Source of the DNA: Nematostella vectensis
Lineage: Eukaryota > Cnidaria > Anthozoa > Actiniaria > Edwardsiidae
NCBI RefSeq assembly: GCF_932526225.1
Contig: NC_064034.1
Span: forward strand, 3,148,001-3,212,000
DNA: 64,000 nt
Direction: 5' to 3'
Numbering within the stretch: the first letter of the stretch is position 1; every line of letters begins with the position of its first letter. The notes under the pieces were generated by a model. It was not told the DNA's origin and searched no databases. It saw nothing but the letters and a program-made list of their open reading frames with translations. Below are positions 25,501 through 39,000 of this stretch, piece by piece. The translations under genes were made by a program, and so were the position numbers.

Positions 25501-28500
25501 GACTAAAGAAGGCTCTTTATTTCTTGCCTTAATTTACTGAAGTCGTAATATTTTCTTTTGTATAGAATATCATTAAAAAAATGCTCCGGCAAGTCCGGGA
25601 TTGGCCATTAACTCCAAATTTAACAATTAAGGCAAACCGATGCCTCGAGCAAGGTATTCGCTAATAACCAAAAACTAGAAACGCTCCTTTCATCAAAACA
25701 CTGTTGTACGTAAAAGAATCCATCCTGGACAAGACGTTGGGCACATTTTGCTTATCCCTTAGACTCCCCTGCTTTGTTTGCACACAGACATAAAAAGTAT
25801 ATTGTTTGCAGTAAACTACGTAGCCTTCTTGTCTAGCGCGCGACTGAAAAGGCTCGTAAGTTTTTACTATTGCAGCTTGTTTTAATTGCAAGTCGCAAGC
25901 GGGTTTTCTTACGTGTGGCAACACTTTTGCAACTTTCTTTCGTAAATCGAACGAAGGAAATCCCTGTTTTATGCAACAGATTTCTTCATAGCGTCGCAGT
26001 GTACGATTTTTTGTTGCAACCGAAAGGGTGCGCCTGGCAAGACCTTTAGATTTGCGGTGCAAAATGTTCCCCTTAAATTACAACTCATCAGGGGATATGC
26101 GCTTAGCTTACCCCGGGGAGTTGTTTCCTATTTTAAAAGTGAAGTAATTGCCTAGATATCTTTCGAGGGGTTTTCAACGAATCATGCTGATGCGGTCGGT
26201 CATGTTCTCTAATAAACGAGCATTTTATTATTTTAAAGCAAATTGATAAAGGATGTGTGGTTTGCAATTCGTCATTTGGAACAGATCGCCAGACTATATT
26301 TTAACGTATTTTCCACCCGTGTCCGTATTCTCTGACAATCCGCTTCAAGCCCTCGACAGTTGAAGGAATTTGTTGTTTTCAATTTCATTTCTAAACACAC
26401 GGTAAGGCCTAATTATGGAGGTCGATTAGACGAGATACTAGACAACAGGAGATGTGATGAATTAAAGATTACGGTGTTACAGACCAACATAATATCAGGG
26501 ACCCGACTTATATCTTGCAAATGCATAGTTACATCGGCATTGTCAAATTTCAGGGTACTTTCAAAGATCTTTTTACTTTAAGTGTTTATTTTGTCAGGTT
26601 GAATTTGTTTACGTTCAGAACATTAAAATTCCATCACTGTAAGTTTGACATCTATATATAGACAAAAAACAAGAAGTTTGCAATAATTGAATTAAATTTC
26701 CTGCGGTGCGGCTATCGAGAAAAAAATCAACAAAAATTAATCGAAACGCCCAGATATCACGCTCTTATTGGAAAACGCAAAATTCTATTCCGCATCAAAT
26801 GTTGTCTTCTAAATAGCTTTCGTTCAAGGGATTTATGCCATTTCAAAGATGGAAATCCTTCGATGAAATGAACATAGGCGCGTTGCTAAAGATTTCCAGG
26901 TAAATTAGGCCGGATTATGTGCTATCGTTTGCATTAGGTTGCTGCTCACTTTAAAATGTTCAATTACGCTTTTAAACACTTAAAAATGATTGAACAGAAA
27001 TAATCATTTTTCAGAGTTTCGGAGTATAATTGTAATTTGTGCGCGTTGTTTATCTTTTCGCTTCCCTTCAGCTGTCCAGGCGAAAACTGCATCATCAAGA
27101 TAAAGTTATTCTGAATTTCTGTGAAATTAGCCCTACATTTTCTTCTCGCTATTAACTACGTAGAATATGGTGTTTGTAATTAAAAAAGACAGGCTTTCTT
27201 TTCCCGCAATTATCTTAGTGAATGTTATTAGCTATTCTCATTCTTGCCATTAGGTACACCAAAGCCTCTAATTTCGCTTTCCTGAAACGTTCTCTACATC
27301 TATTGGAAACAGGAAATGGAAGGCGAATTCATGCAGAACTAGCTAGAAACAAATTACGCACCGAGAAAAATTATGTTTTCTAGTCAGTCGCTCCAGATGC
27401 GAAGTTTCTTGTTGCTTAGTTGAAAACAATCCAGGTTAAGGTGGTAGAATTAGCAGGGATCAAAAACAATCAGAGTCGGGAGATAAAGCGTTATTACCTG
27501 CGGATCGTTTTAAGAGATTTTTGGATAAATCTTGCGTACTAATTTAACAATTCAGGCTACTTGCATTTTAAATACACCTAAAGTTATGGACATTTCAGAA
27601 ATACACTTTTAACAGGAAGTATTGATAGGAAATTCCTAATAGCGAAACCTAGAAATAAGAAAAATAAGTGAATTGAAGCTTATCTATTTTATTCAAAGTG
27701 CCCGATTATACAACTCTGCTTAGTGCTGAGTACATCTAAAAAAAAATCTAAAACGCCGTCGTTAAGATTATAAGCAAGTGGTTTGTCGCAGAATAAATTC
27801 TCATTGTTTAGCGAACCACTCTAGCTCTTTTGTCTCCGAACCAGGATCTATTTCAAATTCGACTTAATACGATTTGTAGTCTTGTAGTGGGCGCTTTTTG
27901 GTGCTGTAAAGTGTTCTTACGTCTATTATAATAAACCCCTCATACTGCACAACCCGCTGCCTTCGCCTCGAGCCAAGAAATAACGAAATTTTCACTGACG
28001 CACCAGCATCTCTAGATACCGTTTGTAATAATAAAAAAATGAGAAAAAAAACATCTACCAAACGCCTTCCCAGCTCACAAAAGTAAGTCAAAGTGAAATT
28101 TTTGCAATGAGATAAAAAAAATAGTAAACGTGCCAGATTAATAAAACAACATATTTAAGGCAGGAGATAGGTTAGGGAATCCTTCGTGGGATTATCGCGA
28201 AATGAGCGATTAAGGCATTGCCCGTAGCTAGACAAATCCTCTTTCTGACGTCATCAGTAGGCAAATGGAACACGTGTGCATTAGCCGTTGCTTATTCTGT
28301 CAACGCACCAATTTTCCTCCGCATTTCACGATAATGCCGCTATAAACCCGCGCGAAGGGTGCCATCTAGATTTACTGATGTCTGACATTTGTGGACAAAT
28401 TGTTGACATCGTTCGGGAGATAATTCCAGTCGTTACGAACCCGTGAGAGATCCAAAACCCAAAATAAGCGCTATTAATTCGATTTCCAACATAAAGTAGG

Positions 28501-29524
28501 CCAAATGGACGATTAAGTCATACCTTAGCTCAGCTATGACTTTATACACTTTGATTGTTATTCTTGAAAAGTTATATATAATCCGTGTTTTTCCTATTTC
28601 TGAAGTATTTTGTATCTCAATATTGTGAACACAACACACAATATCGCCTAAAGTGCGCACGGTAACGTTTCCTCGCCTCCTCGACAGCGGGGTTAACAAC
28701 ACGTCAGTCCCCCCTCTTGCTTCAGACTGACAGTTCCAGCTCTGTGGAGGAGGTTAATAACAATCCTTTTTATATATGACGTGCATATTTCATATCGTAT
28801 CTTTAGGATGGCGTAGCGGGTACTTGTGTGTTGAGTTTATGCACATAGCTCATATATTCCCACAACATGACCTTTACCGTACTACAACGCCCTTAGCCTC
28901 CCTTCTCATTTTGATTCGATTTGGATTTTGCTTCATTTAAAACACAACAACGACATAAATTATGATTTGGCTTATATTGTTTGAATAGCTTCCGATCACG
29001 AATTTATTTATCTCAATTTTCTTTTCATTTCGAAATGGTTTTGCCATGTAAAAGTCGCTCTGTTTAATGTAGAGCGTTTCGCGCACAACAAGAGAACATC
29101 CACTTGTGCACGAATAATTAAAAATTCCACGTGTTTTAAGTCAAGGTCTTGTCTTACATAACGTCCCCCCTGCCAAGCGCTTTCTTTCGGTTTACGGCGC
29201 TGAATTTTTATGGGTGCTTCAAGGGATAATATACTCCTACGCGGACACTGAAGGAAGATATCCCGTGAAGACCTTTTAGTCCAATAAGGAAAAATTAATA
29301 AACTTGTTCTATTGATAATGGATGTTCTCTTAATGATTAACAGGAATCTGGGAGAGGGAAGACGGAGTCCAACAAAACAACAATAACGACAACAGGTAGA
29401 TCAAGAGGATCCTGAGCGGCACAGTGCAGCTATTAAAGCCCATGCAAACAGCATCAGATTATTTTGAACAAACATTGCAGTGATATATCAAGCTTGATTA
29501 ACCAGTTGCCAGAAGTCTTTCTGT

Positions 29525-30202
29525 TTAACCCATTGACTTCTAGCTATTTTTAAGCTGAATTTACAAAAAAAAAAAACAGACTGAAAATGATACCTCCCCC
29601 CTATTCTGAGTTTTATACAGCCCGTCAAAGTCAAACACAGCTGCACCTAGTCAGCGGTATCCTAGCTTTCCAACAGTGCTTTGCGGTCCCCACTTTTAAT
29701 CTCTCGTCATTGTGCTGATGCGAGTACAAGTAGATGGTTGCTTGTATTTTCACAGGTAACCCAAGCACGCGGTTTGTATTCTAGCACGCAAGAGAATTTG
29801 TATAGTGATAAAAAAATGCTTGGGTTACCTGTGGTATTTTTCATTAAAAATACAGCTATGAGAATATTGGGAGAGTGTCCTAGGACATCATGAAGTCTAT
29901 TGGGGTATAATTGAGTGTTGTGCTTATGGATATTGGCAAGCAAAGGTGGATTCATGGTGATTTTTTCTTGTTTTACTTTGCCTGGATGAGAAATTATTTT
30001 TTTAACGAATCACAACAGCTCTCCTAAGTGGTATTATTTGGCTTAAGAGTAGTTGCTATCACCTTGTTTGGATGCATATCTTCAAGACCATTTATCCCTT
30101 AGCCTGATGCCTGAGTATCTTCATCTTTTGCATTTATGATTTTTTGGGGATGTGGGTACTTTTCAAGGCCGGTACAGGCCGGTTGAGGGGTCAATGTGTT
30201 AA
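29525..30202. mobile_element. piggyBac-like non-autonomous element
   Basis: Bounded by TTAA at both ends, with terminal inverted repeats TTAACCCATTGAC (left) and GTCAATGTGTTAA (right). TTAA target duplications and CCC...GGG-type termini are hallmarks of piggyBac elements; at 678 bp without a transposase frame it is non-autonomous. A right-end fragment of the same family lies at 47348-47502, ending GTCAATGGGTTAA, and shares GTAGTTGCTATCACC and GGATGCATATCTTCAAGACC. Confidence 0.65.
29751..29833. repeat. hairpin nested in the piggyBac-like element
   Basis: Perfect 17-nt arms, CACAGGTAACCCAAGCA at 29751-29767 and its complement at 29817-29833, separated by 49 bp. It could be a second small foldback element inserted in the first, or internal structure of the host element. 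Confidence 0.6.
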
Positions 30203-33038
30203 ACACAATGTGGTGAGGTGATGTGCAACATTGTCTTCTAGTGAGTAGTGAGGCTGCGCTTGCAATGCCTTGTGGTACTTGTCCTATTACACGTGGTTTA
30301 AGCATAAATCAAATGGTGATAAGAGTTAAATACCTTTCCCAAAATAATATCGTTGATCTCTTTTACCGAGTTGTATAAAGTTGTGAAGTCCAAGCATTTT
30401 ATGACTTGACCCATCACTAATAGCAATTAAAGATAACCCTTTAAATTTTTGGCTGTTCCCACAATAGGATTTGTAAGGAATGTTAGTATTTAGGAATCAT
30501 CTCAATTGATAACCTTTCGTTGCAATAGGTGGTGTGTTACTACTTTTTCTCATAAAATGCCTGGACTATATTTTTATCTGAGGATAAAACTATATTGACA
30601 GAAGATCAGATATCTTTATATAAATAGTTTCATTACCGTCTAATTGTTGCTTTAGTTAAAACTATCGACACAGGCAGACAAAAGAAAAAAAAGCCTCGGC
30701 AATTCATAATCGGGCACCAGCGTCCTTTGCGGGCGCTCATCCCCTAAGGTCTCCTGCGATTGTTTCGTGACTTAAGCTGGACATGGGCACAGCTAATGTA
30801 GCATGGCTTCCAAAGCAAGGCATTATCGTTAGTGTTCTAAGAGTAATATTTTTATCTATGGATCTTTTAAATTTATTAGAAGCTCAGCGCAGGTAGACAA
30901 TATTAGACAATCGCTATTATTAAATATCGCTACCTGTTTGCTGGATCTTGTGGTTTAATCGCACTTCTATGTGATCAGTGGGCAGTATTGCCATCAGCCA
31001 TTGAGGCGCCAGGCACAAGGCATGATTGCAGACATCGATACGCTAGCAGCTAATGTACGTAAACATGTCAGGGCCAAAGGAGCTCCTCTTTAACGCAGAC
31101 GCCCTATCAAACTTGAAAATGTAGAGACTGGCTGCACAAACTCACTGCCAACTCTAATGTTTTAACTTAGATTGATTTTTTAACGAGGTGTATAAGTAAA
31201 ATGTCTATCTACTCAGATTCCCATTCGTTCCTTCCGAAGTCGAAGCTCGAGTAATAGAGTTCCAGTTCAGCAGTTCCCATCTTTTATGTATCTATCTAAG
31301 AAAAGACAATGGACACCTTCGCAAATTGTCTGAGTGCTCCAATGTTTGTTTTCTGACCAAAAGCGACGTTTAAGGTATTTTGCTCACGAATACAAAAAAT
31401 GCAACCCGTCATGATGACATTTTACTAAGTTCCCTAAAAGGATCGATAAGTTGTAAAAAAAGAGATGTTTATTAGAATAGAGGTATAATAAGAAAGATAA
31501 GCAGTTATTTCTTTATTGATTTGTAGAAGCCAATTAGTGTTAAGTTAAATTGTACCCACTAAATTCACTCGGACACATAAAACGACATAAGAACATGTAT
31601 TAATTCTAAGTCATTAATGTCTTTAAATGCCACGGGGATCTTCTCTTCATTTTGCAATAATTCATTTCCTCGCCCACGTTTAGAATTAAAATGGCTCAAC
31701 GCCACGAGACTTGGTATGTAGTTTGCTCTGTTTTACAGTGCTGACAAGATCAAAAGAACATTTTCATGAATTTGGGGGTAGTTTGTGTTTTGTAGTAATA
31801 GATATTTAACTAAAGAATACAATATAATTTTTTTAGATATTATATTTAAGGATCTGCAGCTTTAATCCAAACTTGTAGGAAACTATGGATTCAATGATAT
31901 TTCAAATCAATTTTAGAAATTGTATATAATTACGAAAGATGGTGCCGTCTTTCTTATCTTGCCAGTAAAATGGCTTACTTTTGGGAGTTTTAAATGGGTG
32001 TATTGGCTCTTACTACATGAGAACATCGGTAATGTTCTCCTAAATAACGTATTTCAAGTATTCCTAGACTTTAGGCTCGGCAGTGTCATTGAAAGATTGT
32101 TATGATCAATATATACAATATCCCGTATAAATGTATTTAAAAATGAGAGCACAAGTATTTATAAGCAGTACAGGTAGCTTATATGTACAGAAAGAAGAGT
32201 ATTTTATACAGAACTGAACAATATTCTTGTTAGTGAAGAAAAGGAAAAATACAATACTAAGGGAAACTAGCAGAGCTGCTGTAAGGTCGAGAGAGAATGG
32301 GGCGGGGTGCGCAATACTTTATTGCGCAGGATGGAATTCGCCATCCTGTCTGCGAGATGCGGTTTGGATGAAGATGTGCGCGGGCGCCTAACTTCCAAAT
32401 CAACTCCCAAGTAATGATGTTGATACTGTATCTGTTAGGGTTTATGTTTAACGTTAGCTTGACAAGCGCAATCGTGGCCGAATGGCTTGTCATGCGATAA
32501 ACCACTTGATTGACAACAATTTGATTGGCAAAAATTTTACTTAGCCAATCAGCTTGTAAACTAAATACTTCAGTGCATTTCAGGGTGTGAAAGAAACCGG
32601 TATTTGTGCTGAGGGTGAAGGGTGCGAGAACAAGAATTCTCGTTCCCTCACTGATTTATCAAATAGCGTTTCTTGATGGCCACGCATCGCATTGTCAGGG
32701 TAAACGTACCGTGATATCTAAAAACTCTAATAAAAATGTTTGTATATGAAAAGACTTGCTTGGTGCGCGCAACGCAAGTACCACATGAAAGCAGTGCGAT
32801 GCCGATTTTATCTGGACCCCAAATGAATGGAATAAAATGAACCTGTATAAGCGCAGATTATGCGGCTTTTCGGTGAAACTTGTTGTATTTAGAGAAAAAA
32901 ACTGAGAAATTTAAAGTTGGTCGTGTTTTGAGCTGCGTATCTAGTTTGTGCATTGGACGTTTGATACTCTCGGCCGCGCTTACAGTCAGAGCCCCATACT
33001 TCTTTCAGACCAAGTCTAAACATTGCTCCGTTACTTTT

Positions 33039-33044
33039 TTTAAT
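33039..33044 (-). terminator. candidate poly(A) signal for MTAP
   Basis: ATTAAA on the minus strand, 40 bp past the MTAP stop codon. It is the commonest variant of AATAAA and sits at a sensible distance. Confidence 0.4.
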
Positions 33045-33083
33045 CATTTCTTGTTCATATACAGGCTTGAATAGGAGATTACA

Positions 33084-36000
33084 TTAGTTTGCTGGCATCA
33101 TCACTGCCGATTTTGCGGTATTCTAAAAAAGAAAAGAAAACATTTGGCTAAAGTTGGAAGGAACTGTCACGCTCAAACAAATAATTATCAGGCATAAACA
33201 ACACGGATAATTATGTGTTCAGGCTATCCCATATCGGTGGTTTACCTTACCTCTGATGAACATTACCCGTGTGCTATCCAATATCGGTGGTTTACCTTGG
33301 CTCTGATGAACATTACCCGTGTGCTATCCAATATCGGTGGTTTACCTTACCTCTGATGAACATTACCCGTGTGCTATCCAATATCGGTGGTTTACCTTGG
33401 CTCTGATGAACATTACCCGTGTGCTATCCAATATCGGTGGTTTACCTTGGCTCTGGTGAACATTACCCGTGTGCTATCCAATATATGTGGTTTACCTTAC
33501 CTCTGATGAACATTACCCGTGTGCTATCCAATATCGGTGGTTTACCTTGGCTCTGGTGAACATTACCCGTATGCTATCCAATATCGGTGGTTTACCTTGG
33601 CTCTGATGAACATAACCTGTGTGCTATCCAATATCGATGGTTTACCTTGGCTCTGATGAACATTACCCATGTGCTATCCAATATCGGTGGTTTACCTTGG
33701 CTCTAGTGAACATTACCCGTGTGCTATCCAATATCGGTGGTTTACCTTGGCTCTGATGAACATTACCCGTGTGCTATCCAATATCGGTGGTTTACCTTGG
33801 CTCTGGTGAACATTACCCGTGTGCTATCCAATATATGTGGTTTACCTTACCTCTGATGAACATTACCCGTGTGCTATCCAATATCGGTGGTTTACCTTGG
33901 TTGGCTCTAGTGAACATTACCCGTGTGCTATCCAATATATGTGGTTTACCTTACCTCTGGTGAACATTACCCGTGTGCTATCCAATATCGGTGGTTTAAC
34001 TTGGCTCTGGTGAACATTACCCGTGTGCTATCCAATATCGGTGGTTTACCTTGGCTATGGTGAACATTACCCGTGTGCTATCCAATATCGGTGGTTTACC
34101 TTGGCTATGGTGAACATTACCCGCGTGCTATCCAATATCGGTGGTTTACCTTGGCTCTGGTGAACATTACCCGTGTTCTATCCTATAACGGTGCCGCGTT
34201 TACCTTACCTCTGAACATTACCCGTGTGCTATCCAATAACGGTGGTTTACCCTGGCTCTAGTGAACATCACCCGTGGGTTACCCCATATCGACGGTTTAC
34301 CTTTCTCTCGTTGATTATTTCTGTCCAGTCTTTTGCTGCAATCTCGGGAATAGCGGCTATTAATATCTTGATGGCGTTAGCCACGTTTACTTTAAACGTC
34401 GCAATCACTGACTCAACCGTAACCTAGAAGAAAAAAAGAAGACAGACACTAAATCGTATTTTCAACCAAAATAAAAAAAAAAACAATCAATTGTACTTAT
34501 ACAAAAAAACATCCATGCAAAAATTAAACGCCTTTAACGTCAATGATATTGGCATTGGTGAGGCCAGGATTTTTCCATAGGCCAAGCACTACTAATGAGC
34601 CAGGAAATGATTATGGGAAACGTTGACGTCTTTTATATTTCACTGTGAGAGATATTTAGGCCCACCAAGGCGTATTTGCATATAGGCAGCGACACCCTTA
34701 AGCCATATGTGCAAATGGAATAGGCAAAGGACCTATCGGACGCAATAGTAGATATTTATGTTATGAGCTCCAATGTTACGAGGATCCTATGGAATTACGA
34801 TGATTGGGTTAAGGTGTGTAAGTTTTCTTTGCTACTGTAAGTTGAACAGGGACAGATTACCTACTCTGCACCATGTATGCACTTCTGTGCTTTTCTAAAC
34901 GCTTTGGGTCGCTTTGTCTAGTTACAAGGGACTGAGGTGTACCACAAGAAGCCCAAAACATACACAACATGCATGAGCAGAGGGCTGGGGCATGGCATAT
35001 ACATGTGCTTTTCCTGTAATCACGTGTTTGATACTGACTCACGGGTGCATGATCGTCCCTCCAGCAGTCGTAGTCTGTTACCATGGCAATAGCAGCGTAG
35101 CATAGTCCCGCCTCATTGGCTAGTGCAACCTCAGGCATGGCTGTCATACTGATGATTTCTCCGCCCCACGCTCGGAACATCCTGCTCTCTGCACGTGTAG
35201 AGAATCGCGGACCTTCGATCACAACATTCACTCCTGAGGCATGGTGGGGAATCCCTAGTTTTTGCGCCTCATTAGCGAGAATCTAAACAAAAACCACGAC
35301 AAACTCTTCCTCACTTTGAAACGTTATTGTTTGCTCAAAAGGGTGTAAGGTCTTTAAAAATTGTTTCCTTCCTATGGGAAGCTTGGAAATACAAAGAAAA
35401 AGTGCAATGAAGTGATCCACAAGTACTTCTTTTCTTTTAATATATTAAAACTTTTGCTGTCCTTATATAAGTGACGAATTTAAGTAGTAGAGGTTTTGGT
35501 ACAGTAGCTGGTTAAGCACCAAGTACAGACGCTGGAGAGGGACTCCGCCGTCTGGAAGGGCTCTTTAACATCCCACAATTACAGTTTGATTAAATAGGTT
35601 TAAGAGACGGGACCGCCATTTAACATTGTCAGCTGCCACAAGGGATATGTAGAGGTTTTTACACCTCTGAAAAAATCCCAAGTTGATCTGATCAGGTTCA
35701 TCCCTAGTACTCTTCCATGAGAGAGCTGTCGCATCCCTATATAAATTTTCCAATTTTCCAATACCTGTTTAGTAACGGAGCAGTATGGGTCATGCATTGG
35801 AATGTGACAAACACCGACTGGGCTGTTTGTTTGACCATCGTAGAATGTCGAGGGCCTTTTAGTGGTCCGATCGATAATTTGATCAGGGAATACTATCTCT
35901 CCAGGTCTATACGCTTCAGTAAGGGAGCCACAAGCTGTTGTTACGACAATATGGGTACAGCCCTCTTCTTTTAGAGCCCAGACGTTTGCGCGGTAGTTGA

Positions 36001-39000
36001 TATCTGTTGGCATGACAGTGTGTTTGCGTCCATGCCTTAAGAACAAAAGAAAAAAAATCACTGAATATGAAATCATCAACAATCTGAGGTTGACCAGTCC
36101 AGGTATTTTCAGGACCAAACAAAACAAAAACACACACCAAAAGAACCAGGCTGTCAATAAAAAGGGTATAACAGTGTGACACATGCTAACATGGCCAGCT
36201 CGATTGTTCATTTTTTGTTTCAATTAAACCAATTGAAATCAATGAGGAAGTGAGAAACGTGCTATTCCAGTGGCATGAACTTCATTTGCCATCATGCAAG
36301 CCAAAGAAATACTTCAGTCACATCAGAGCACAAGGAAATCCACCCTATTGTGAAGTTTATGTCAAACTAAACTTAGATCCTTCCATGTTAATTGTCCATT
36401 TAATATCTATCTTAATTCCTCTGTCCACAGTCCCCACCCCTCCAAGACTTGGACTGTGCTTTTAAGGGTAGATTTCTGTTGTGTGTTTAGGGGAAGAGGG
36501 CATGCAATTCCAGTTCCTTATGCCGTTCACTTGTAACATCTGACACATCTGAAGGAAACCTAGGGCGTCCAAGCTTGAAGACAAAGGCAGCTGTATCCAT
36601 AGGGTTCACCTCAGCCCAGCTATATGCCCATCTTTCCGTTCTGTTCCCAAGATTGGCCGAGGGTGGGTGGAAGGTGCAGTGATAAGTTTTTATATGGAAA
36701 AAGCATTGTATTTGAAGATTCCTTTATAAGAAATGACCTACTTTTTGGGTCACCAAGAAGGGGGGGGGGGGTGGTGCCCACCCTGTGTACATGCCTGCCT
36801 GGATCTAACCTTCCTGCATTGTTATCAAATTCAGTAATAACATTTAGGGGTCTAAAGCAAGGCTTCCAAAAAAATAAATAAAATAAAATCACCATTGCAA
36901 AATTTATATGAAAAAGAAACCATTGACCTCCCCTCCCCCCATGGTATAATAATCAAAGTAACAGGTCCTCAGGATTGTGTTAATAACATGATAGGGTGAG
37001 CTGTTTAGCATACCTGGCAATCAGAACACACTCAACACCTTGTATATTTCCTGTGATCAAGGCATCTGAGGGCTAAACAGAAAATCATTATAATTTCATA
37101 TCTTTATTAACATCTGTTATTTCAAAAAATTGGATTCCTGTTGCATTTTAAATTAGAGGTACAGAGGTACAGCTTTCCGAAGGAGGGTTAGATTAAGCTA
37201 CCAAAAGAAAAAGATGGTGGTGTTTGATGAATTCTTGTGTCTCAAGTGTATTAAGGCTTGGATCCTAAGCTAAAACAGTTGAAATTTTGAAAGTTGCCTT
37301 AAAGTGAGTTAACATTGCCTTAAATGCATCATTTTTGGTCAAAACATCAAACTCGGTATTGTAAGCTGATTGGTAATATTTTATTTTGAAGGATGACGTC
37401 ATCCAGCCGATCATGTGACTTTTACAGATCAATATTTCAAAAAATTCTCCGCTGGTGGATACGCTATGAAAAAGAAAACATCGCATGTTTTTATGTTCCT
37501 TTGAAACACGTCTGCACACTGATGTCTTAACCGGCAAGAAAAGTTTAGCCTTTCGGTCACAAATCAACATTTTAATTCGCAGCAGGTCACGTGACTTAAC
37601 AAAATATTTAATATCTTGTTAATGGCAGAGAAAATTCCGGATGCTAAAACGCTATCATATGACACACATAAAGTCAAAACTCATTTAGTAAACACCTTTG
37701 TCCAACCTGTTTTCCCCACCGGCGGAAAGTAAAAAAACTATTTTGTCACATGATCTATTATGTGACGTCATCACCAGCAAGAAAACATTACGAAAATGTT
37801 AAGGCCGTCGACTTTAATCATCTTGCCAAAAAGAATGAATTTAAGGCGATGTTAACAATGTTTAAGGCAAAAAGTTATATTCGCTACTAAGAACAAACTA
37901 CCCAGGCATTAATATACTTGAGGTGTGAACTGTCATAGACTTTCAGCCATTGTATATCTTATGTTCTCTACTCTGTCTACCCTACTCTGGATTTTTGTAA
38001 ATCCAGGAATGTGGTGAACGCCTTTGGAAAAAAAGTTCTCATGAAAAGTCTCTGGAAAAAAATGTTTTGGAAGTTAAGACCCATTTCTTATTGGAGGATA
38101 ATTGGAGGCCCAAAAGGCCATTTTGAGGCATTTTCTCCTGTGTTTTAGATAATGTCTCAAACCTTTACTGTATTTTTGGCTGCTAGAAGGGGAGGCCATG
38201 GGCCCCCTTGGCCACCCCCCTGGCTACGCCCCTGACTATCTTTTTCATGATAAATGATATCATGATACACCACCAACCTACCACTAAACCAAAAGTTTTC
38301 AGTCTTTATTATGATTACCAGAGATAAAACGTGAAACAACGAAAGCGCACAGTCCTAGCTGAAATTAAGGAAACTAACTGGCTGACTTATTCAGTTGTCC
38401 GTTCTTGCTCAATGATTTTGTTAATCTGCGTTATGACATATAAAGCTAACACTAACTAAAATGAGTTTCAAAGGACCTAAAGTCTAGAGATTATGATCTG
38501 TTGTCACCTCTTCATACCTGTCAACTCTCCCGCATTAGGCGGGAGTCTCAAGATTTTGGACCCCTTCTCCCGCTCTCCCGCATTGAGCACCAAATCTCTA
38601 GCTTTTAAGCGATTTTTATCGCTTCCGAAAAATTATTCTTTAGAAAATCTTAATTTTGCCTATTTTCTATTAAAATATTTGGAACAATAATTTCCTTGTT
38701 TAGCGCAATTCATCTAACACCCTCGTGAGATCTATAAGTGGATTTGTTCGTGAGAGCTTTCAATACGCCTGCAAGGTTAAACCCAACCCTCCCCCCAAAA
38801 ATGAATATACCCCACCCATCCCCTCAAAAAATTCACAAGCCTTGAGATTTTTGGAGGTTGACAGGTATGCCTCTTTTACAAAAGGTGGACCGCCATCTTG
38901 GATTTCTCCGACTAAGAGGTTGGGTACGACTGCTGGGAACCCGAGGACTATACCACAATTTACACCCGTGGAAAAATTGCTTCCCCTTGATCTTCGCTAC

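Larger units (their letters stand above)
19511..33083. other. gene-poor intergenic region
   Basis: About 13.6 kb of AT-rich sequence with no open frame resembling a known protein on either strand. The left part may be a long ELAV-like 3' UTR. A (TA)n tract lies near 22645. A piggyBac-like element occupies 29525-30202. No other gene, RNA gene or tandem array was recognised; distal enhancers cannot be judged from one sequence. Confidence 0.6.

Noticed and set aside
34268..34300. MTAP ending at the in-frame TGA at 34268-34270
   Set aside because: A better model splices at 34301 to a 12-codon exon (33084-33122) that aligns with the known MTAP C-terminus; the stop lies in the first repeat unit.
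33229..34300. CRISPR-like array
   Set aside because: Units are contiguous with no unique spacers, and the context is a eukaryotic intron; it is a minisatellite.
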